A DNA stretch of 16,224 bases from an uncultured Clostridia bacterium (GTDB lineage: Bacteria > Bacillota > Clostridia > TANB77 > CAG-508), in contig CALXRJ010000177.1 of assembly GCA_944390615.1 (NCBI GenBank), positions 1 through 16,224 of the forward strand. Reading direction: 5' to 3'. Both the position numbers and the translations under genes were made by a program. Positions within the stretch are counted from its first letter, which is position 1, and every line of letters starts with the position of its first letter. This document shows, piece by piece, positions 12,843 through 16,224 of this stretch. The notes beneath the pieces are model-generated. The model was not told where the DNA came from. It made no database searches and was given only the letters and a program-made list of their open reading frames with translations.

Positions 12843-12900
12843 AATGATAAATGGTAAAAAATGGATAAAGACAGGAGAATGCTCCTGCCTTTTTATCATT
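12843..12900. terminator. Terminator between convergent spoVT and tyrS
   Basis: The core stem CAGGAG (12872-12877) with CTCCTG (12882-12887) is followed by CCTTTTT for the plus strand. An outer arm, AATGATAAA (12843-12851) with TTTATCATT (12892-12900), and a T-rich minus-strand tail could let it serve tyrS too. Confidence 0.7.
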
Positions 12901-12908
12901 GATTGAAA

Positions 12909-14123
12909 TTATTTTTCTAAACAATAATAAATTTTTTTACCTTTTTTCAAAATGGTATGTTCAGTTTCAAAATCTTTATCAGAAAGAATATAACCAATAT
13001 CACTAATTTTATTATCATTTAAGCTAATAGCACCTTGTGAAATTAAAGTTTTGGCTTGTGATTTGGAACTACAAATACCACATGTTACAATAGCTTCTAC
13101 AAGACTACAATTAGGATTAGCTAATTGAACCCTAGGCATATGTTCAATAGAGCCTGTACCTTCAAATAGACCCTTTGCAGCTTCTTCTGCTTTTTTGTCT
13201 TCTTCTTCGCCATGAATAAGTTCTGTAATCTCATAAGCCATGATTTTTTTTGCTTCATTAATATTTTCATCTTTTAAAGCGGCTAAACGATTTACTTCTT
13301 CCATGGGAAGAAAAGTGAGCATACATGCAACAGTGTAAACACTGCTATCTTCAATGTTTCTCCAATATTGATAAAAATCATAAGGAGAGGTCTTATTGGC
13401 ATCAAGCCATAAAGCACCTTTTTCTGTTTTTCCCATTTTTTTGCCTTCTTTTGTCGTAAGAAGCTTAAAAGTTAAACCAAAAGAATCATCATGACCAATT
13501 TTTCGGATTAGCTCAACACCGCCAATTATATTAGACCATTGATCATTACCACCAATTTGAAGTTTACATCCATAGGTTTCATACAAATGTAAAAAATCAT
13601 AAGATTGCATAAGCATATAACCCATTTCAAAAAAAGTAAGTCCTGCTTCCATTCTATTTTTATAACATTCAGCAGCAAGCATTTTATTAATGGTAAATTT
13701 ACTTCCAATTTCTCGCATAAAATCGATATATTTTAAATCACATAACCAATCGGCATTATTTACAATAATAGCTGCATTTTCACCTTCAAAACTAACAAAT
13801 TTTTCAATTTTTTTTTTAATACAGGCTACATTATGTTCGATGGTTTCTTTAGTTAGCATTTTTCTCATATCGGTTTTTCCAGAAGGATCTCCAATAATTG
13901 CGGTTCCTCCTCCCATCAAGATAATTGGCTTATGTCCACATTTTTGCATATGACTGGCAACCATTAAAGAAACAAAATGACCAACATGTAGACTGTCAGC
14001 AGTAGGGTCAATTCCGATATAAAAGGGAACACATTGCTTCGTAAAAAGTTCTTTCATTTGTTCAGGATGAGTCATTTGTTCAATATAATTTCGTTCTTGT
14101 AAAATAGCAAATACATTTTGCAT
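12909..14123 (-). CDS. tyrS: Tyrosyl-tRNA synthetase
   Basis: This class I synthetase charges tRNA-Tyr. The 404-residue protein has the HIGH-type motif H-V-G-H (residues 46-49), the G-D-P-S-G-K-T segment at 78-84, G-G-N-D-Q-W-S-N-I at 191-199, and the KMSKS-type loop K-M-G-K-T at 229-233. A C-terminal S4-like RNA-binding domain starts about residue 338. The SD AAGGA lies nine bases before the ATG. The 88-nt upstream gap is too short for a T-box leader, and none is recognisable. It follows the small zinc-ribbon gene on the same strand but is separated from it by a terminator. I could not identify its promoter with confidence. Confidence 0.97.
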   Translation of the reverse strand: MQNVFAILQERNYIEQMTHPEQMKELFTKQCVPFYIGIDPTADSLHVGHFVSLMVASHMQKCGHKPIILMGGGTAIIGDPSGKTDMRKMLTKETIEHNVACIKKKIEKFVSFEGENAAIIVNNADWLCDLKYIDFMREIGSKFTINKMLAAECYKNRMEAGLTFFEMGYMLMQSYDFLHLYETYGCKLQIGGNDQWSNIIGGVELIRKIGHDDSFGLTFKLLTTKEGKKMGKTEKGALWLDANKTSPYDFYQYWRNIEDSSVYTVACMLTFLPMEEVNRLAALKDENINEAKKIMAYEITELIHGEEEDKKAEEAAKGLFEGTGSIEHMPRVQLANPNCSLVEAIVTCGICSSKSQAKTLISQGAISLNDNKISDIGYILSDKDFETEHTILKKGKKIYYCLEK

Positions 14124-14174
14124 CTATATCATTCCTTTCCTAATTTTAAATTTATTACCTCATTAGTTTTTATG

Positions 14175-14207
14175 AAAAAATGTGGTACCACTTAAAGGTA
14201 CCACATT
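14175..14207 (-). terminator. Terminator of the small zinc-ribbon/HTH gene
   Basis: A perfect 11-bp stem, AATGTGGTACC (14179-14189) with GGTACCACATT (14197-14207), is followed on the minus strand by a T run (14180-14175). Confidence 0.85.
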
Positions 14208-14211
14208 CAAA

Positions 14212-14451
14212 TTATTTAAATAATTTTTTATATCCTTCAAGTCCATCATAATTTAAGAAACGGTTTAAATTTTTTTCAGAAATTCCAGTAGAAATGGAAA
14301 CTTGACTTAATGATTGTAATTCAACACCGTTTTGTTCAACAAAGTTTTTAAAGGTAGATAATTCCATGTTATCTTTATCAGTACATTTTGGGCAAACATA
14401 ACCTCCGTTTGTATAAAAAGCGCCACAGCGAGAACATCTGACTACTTCCAT
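14212..14451 (-). CDS. Small zinc-ribbon plus HTH-like protein (YvyF/TIGR03826-like)
   Basis: The 79-residue product opens with a zinc ribbon, C-S-R-C-G at Cys6 and Cys9 and C-P-K-C at Cys20 and Cys23 (C-x2-C-x10-C-x2-C). The rest is helical; S-Q-V-S-I-S-T-G-I-S-E-K-N-L-N-R-F-L resembles a helix-turn-helix. The order of zinc ribbon then HTH recalls the flagellar-operon protein YvyF (TIGR03826), but no flagellar gene is nearby, so I do not transfer that name. The SD AGGAGGA is seven bases from the ATG. It is divergent from the S10 operon and ends in its own terminator before tyrS. Confidence 0.75.
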   Translation of the reverse strand: MEVVRCSRCGAFYTNGGYVCPKCTDKDNMELSTFKNFVEQNGVELQSLSQVSISTGISEKNLNRFLNYDGLEGYKKLFK

Positions 14452-14577
14452 AATAATTCCTCCTATATTCTTTTTTGTTAGTATGTTTCTTTTGGAAGCA
14501 TTTTATCATAGTTTGTAAGAAAAAGAAATATATTTTTGAAAAAAAGTTAAAAAAACTAAAAAACTCTTCAAAAACTC

Positions 14578-14606
14578 TTGACATGAGGCAAAAAACGTTA
14601 TATACT
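14578..14606 (+). promoter_or_regulatory. Sigma-A promoter of the S10 ribosomal operon
   Basis: TTGACA (14578-14583), exactly 17 bp, then TATACT (14601-14606). Transcription should start near 14613, about 297 nt before rpsJ. Confidence 0.78.
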
Positions 14607-14612
14607 ATTTCA

Positions 14613-14909
14613 GTATGAATTTTAGCGTTGAAGTCGAATGTGGCTACACTTCTAGCAAAGTGGAGGGAACTTCGATGGAGTATGTCATGGCATAGACCAG
14701 GCGGTAAGTTAAGACATGATTTGAAGTAATTCAAATTAGGTGTCTTATGCAGAAAATCAAATAATTCTGTATTTTAATAAAGCACTTATCCCCAAAATCT
14801 TCATGCAAATTTTGGGATTTTATATTGGAAAACAACAAAACACCAGGGTGCGTTATAACTTGCCAAGCTAAAGAAAATACAAAAAATATTTTAAGGAGGG
14901 AATTTTAGA
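14613..14909 (+). promoter_or_regulatory. Structured 5' leader of the S10 operon with internal terminator
   Basis: No gene fits this stretch of about 300 nt. Helices visible by eye: TCGAA (14634-14638) with TTCGA (14671-14675), enclosing CTaCACTT (14644-14651) with AAGTGgAG (14658-14665); TAAGACA (14710-14716) with TGTCTTA (14741-14747), enclosing ATTTGAA (14719-14725) with TTCAAAT (14730-14736); and GCATA (14690-14694), which can pair with TATGC (14746-14750), partly competing with the previous helix. A terminator-like stem, CCCAAAAT (14791-14798) with ATTTTGGG (14809-14816), is followed by ATTTTATATT. In other bacteria S10 operon leaders bind ribosomal protein L4; that this one does is inference. 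Confidence 0.6.
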
Positions 14910-15233
14910 ATGGCAAATCAAGTTGTTACGAGTGAAAAAATCAGAATAAGGGTAAAAGCTTATGAATCTCAAATTTTAGAACAGTCTGCTGCAAAGATAG
15001 TAGAAACTGCTAAAAAGACAGGAGCAAAAGTTTCAGGACCTATTCCACTACCAACGAAAAAAGAAGTTGTAACCGTTATACGTTCTCCACATAAACATAA
15101 AGATTCAAGAGAACAATTTGAAATGAGAACACATAAAAGAGTAATTGACATTCTTTATCCAACACAAAAAACTGTTGATTCATTAATGAAATTAGAATTA
15201 CCAGCTGGTGTTGATATAGAAATCAAGCTATAA
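14910..15233 (+). CDS. rpsJ: 30S ribosomal protein S10
   Basis: The 107-residue protein carries the S10 landmarks: I-R-I-R-V-K-A-Y-E-S near the start, G-P-I-P-L-P-T-K, then R-S-P-H-K-H-K-D-S-R-E-Q-F-E-M-R-T-H-K-R in the middle, and L-P-A-G-V-D-I-E-I near the end. S10 sits in the head of the 30S subunit and, as NusE, also takes part in antitermination with NusB. The SD AAGGAGGG (14893-14900) precedes the ATG by nine bases. It is the first gene of the S10-L3-L4 operon. Confidence 0.98.
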   Translation: MANQVVTSEKIRIRVKAYESQILEQSAAKIVETAKKTGAKVSGPIPLPTKKEVVTVIRSPHKHKDSREQFEMRTHKRVIDILYPTQKTVDSLMKLELPAGVDIEIKL

Positions 15234-15243
15234 AAATAGCAAA

Positions 15244-15334
15244 TACAAGTAAGCATAACTTGTAAAATGATAAAAAATCTGCAAATCAAAATTTGCAAAC
15301 AAGAATAAAAACCAATGCTGGCAAAAATGTCAGC
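15244..15334 (+). repeat. Three consecutive hairpins between rpsJ and rplC
   Basis: Three short stems follow one another: TACAAGT (15244-15250) with ACTTGTA (15258-15264); TGCAAAT (15280-15286) with ATTTGCA (15291-15297); and GCTGGCA (15317-15323) with TGTCAGC (15328-15334, one G-U pair). None has a T run, so they are not intrinsic terminators. The last ends a few bases before the rplC SD. Confidence 0.5.
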
Positions 15335-15353
15335 CAATAGGAGGAAAGAAAAA

Positions 15354-15989
15354 ATGAAAAAAGGATTAATCGGAAAAAAAATAGGAATGACCCAAATCTT
15401 TGATGAAAAAGGATTAGTTATTCCAGTAACAGTAATCGAAGCTGGTCCTTGTGTAGTTGCACAAATCAAAACAGCTGACAAAGAAGGCTATAATGCAATA
15501 CAATTAGGATTTGGCGAAGTTAAAACCAAACACAAAAACAAACCAGAAATGGGACATTTTGAAAAATCTAAATTAGAAGCAAAAAAACATTTAAGAGAAT
15601 TTAGATTAGACGACATCTCTTCTTATAAAATAGGAGATGAAGTAAAAGCAGATATCTTTACTGTTGGAGAAAAAGTAGATATCCAAGGAATATCAAAAGG
15701 AAAAGGATTCCAAGGAGTTATCAAAAGACATGGTCAATCTAGAGGACCTATGGGACATGGATCTATGTATCATAGAAGACCAGGATCTATGGGACCAACC
15801 TCTACACCAGGTAGAGTATTTAAAGGTAAAAAATTGCCAGGACATATGGGAAGAGTTACAGTTACCATTCAAAACTTAGACGTAGTAGCTGTTGATATGG
15901 ACAAAAATGTAATTTTAGTAAAAGGAAGCGTACCTGGAGCAAAAGGTGCTATCTTAAAAATAAAATCAGCTATTAAGGCTATAGATTAA
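15354..15989 (+). CDS. rplC: 50S ribosomal protein L3
   Basis: The 211-residue product starts M-K-K-G-L-I-G-K-K-I-G-M-T-Q-I-F, a standard L3 opening. It contains the central G-K-G-F-Q-G-V-I-K-R-H and G-P-M-G-H-G-S-M-Y-H-R-R-P-G-S-M-G loop that reaches toward the peptidyl transferase centre, and the K-G-K-K-L-P-G-H-M-G segment. The ATG at 15354 is preceded by AGGAGGA (15339-15345). An in-frame ATG at 15315 lies inside the upstream hairpin region without an SD and is not the start. The gap after rpsJ is unusually long (120 nt) for this operon. Confidence 0.98.
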   Translation: MKKGLIGKKIGMTQIFDEKGLVIPVTVIEAGPCVVAQIKTADKEGYNAIQLGFGEVKTKHKNKPEMGHFEKSKLEAKKHLREFRLDDISSYKIGDEVKADIFTVGEKVDIQGISKGKGFQGVIKRHGQSRGPMGHGSMYHRRPGSMGPTSTPGRVFKGKKLPGHMGRVTVTIQNLDVVAVDMDKNVILVKGSVPGAKGAILKIKSAIKAID

Positions 15990-16008
15990 GAAAGGAGGAA
16001 TTAAGGTC

Positions 16009-16224
16009 ATGCCAAAAGTAGACGTATATGATATAAATGGTAAAAAGGTTAGTGATGTAGAATTAAACGAAAAAGTATTTGGAATTGAACCAAATGAGAC
16101 AATCGTACATAGTGTATTAATCAATTATTTAGCTAACCAAAGACAAGGTACACAAAGTACCAAAACAAGAGCAGAAGTTCGTGGTGGTGGAAGAAAACCA
16201 AAGAAAAAAAAAGGAACAGGACGT
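16009..16224 (+). CDS. rplD: 50S ribosomal protein L4, N-terminal part (3' end outside window)
   Basis: The first 72 residues are present: M-P-K-V-D-V-Y-D-I-N-G, N-E-T-I-V-H-S-V-L-I-N-Y-L-A-N-Q-R-Q-G-T, then K-T-R-A-E-V-R-G-G-G-R-K-P, ending K-K-K-K-G-T-G-R. L4 has a globular body and a long loop lining the exit tunnel, and in some bacteria it represses its own operon. The SD AAAGGAGGA (15991-15999) lies nine bases before the ATG. Where most bacterial L4 proteins read P-W-R-Q-K-G-T-G-R, this one reads P-K-K-K-K-G-T-G-R within a run of A bases, which is odd and close to the window edge. Confidence 0.95.
   Translation, partial: MPKVDVYDINGKKVSDVELNEKVFGIEPNETIVHSVLINYLANQRQGTQSTKTRAEVRGGGRKPKKKKGTGR

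Noticed and set aside
14175..14211. GTGGTACC in the hairpin upstream of tyrS looks like a T-box core
   Set aside because: The full T-box leader (stem I with specifier loop, then the AGGGTGGnACCGCG element) cannot fit in 88 nt and is not seen. The hairpin is simply a perfect terminator for the upstream zinc-ribbon gene.
14378..14734. Minus-strand 118-codon frame over the S10 leader
   Set aside because: It has no plausible start signal, runs through the rpsJ promoter and structured leader, and overlaps the well-supported zinc-ribbon gene in a different frame.
1..16224. CRISPR arrays, insertion sequences, prophage genes or toxin-antitoxin pairs
   Set aside because: I found no regularly spaced long direct repeats, no transposase or integrase motifs, and no adjacent small gene pair resembling a toxin-antitoxin module.

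Overview
The window is AT-rich, uses strong AGGAGG-type ribosome binding sites, and carries Clostridia-type endospore genes (ytfJ/gerW, spoVM, spoVT) beside low-GC Firmicutes housekeeping genes (plsY, gpsA, remA, rpoZ, tyrS, the start of the S10 ribosomal operon). It looks like chromosome from an anaerobic, spore-forming member of the Clostridia. I cannot name a species. I saw no transposase, phage gene, integrase or CRISPR array.

Layout, left to right. (1) 1-3173: the C-terminal part of a family 2 membrane glycosyltransferase, a large terminator hairpin, then a GT-C (ArnT/PMT-like) membrane glycosyltransferase followed by a P-loop protein that also carries an Asp23-like domain. (2) 3195-5783: plsY and gpsA, which supply the glycerol-3-phosphate and first acyl transfer of phospholipid synthesis, then a zinc-ribbon protein and a convergent hypothetical gene. 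(3) 5943-6312: the RNase P RNA gene. (4) 6318-8706: a sporulation-flavoured block with ytfI-like/ytfJ, a 40-residue Cys-rich protein, an endonuclease III gene (nth) broken by two frameshifts, and a pair of tiny genes of which the second is spoVM. (5) 8764-8937: a tRNA-Glu(CUC) gene with its own promoter and terminator but a destroyed 3' acceptor strand. (6) 8978-11602: an unknown four-helix membrane protein, then remA, rpoZ, an archaeal-type cytidylate-kinase-like gene and a PflX-like radical SAM gene. (7) 11605-12822: an orphan 135-residue protein behind an array of 11-bp repeats, then spoVT. (8) 12909-14451, minus strand: tyrS and a small zinc-ribbon/HTH protein. (9) 14578-16224: the S10 operon promoter, a structured leader of about 300 nt with an internal terminator, rpsJ, rplC and the start of rplD.

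The best coherent story is sporulation control. Sequences resembling sigma-F, sigma-E and sigma-G promoters stand before ytfI/ytfJ, spoVM and spoVT respectively, the same compartment-specific factors used for the Bacillus subtilis homologues. The strongest anomalies are nth, with two extra bases both read as C before GG under a perfect consensus promoter, and the tRNA-Glu whose acceptor 3' half is a run of A. Each may be real decay or a consensus error; raw reads would decide. No clearly new multi-gene system is visible. The most promising undescribed items are the P-loop/Asp23 fusion, the phased 11-bp repeats, and hairpins placed between a Shine-Dalgarno sequence and its start codon.
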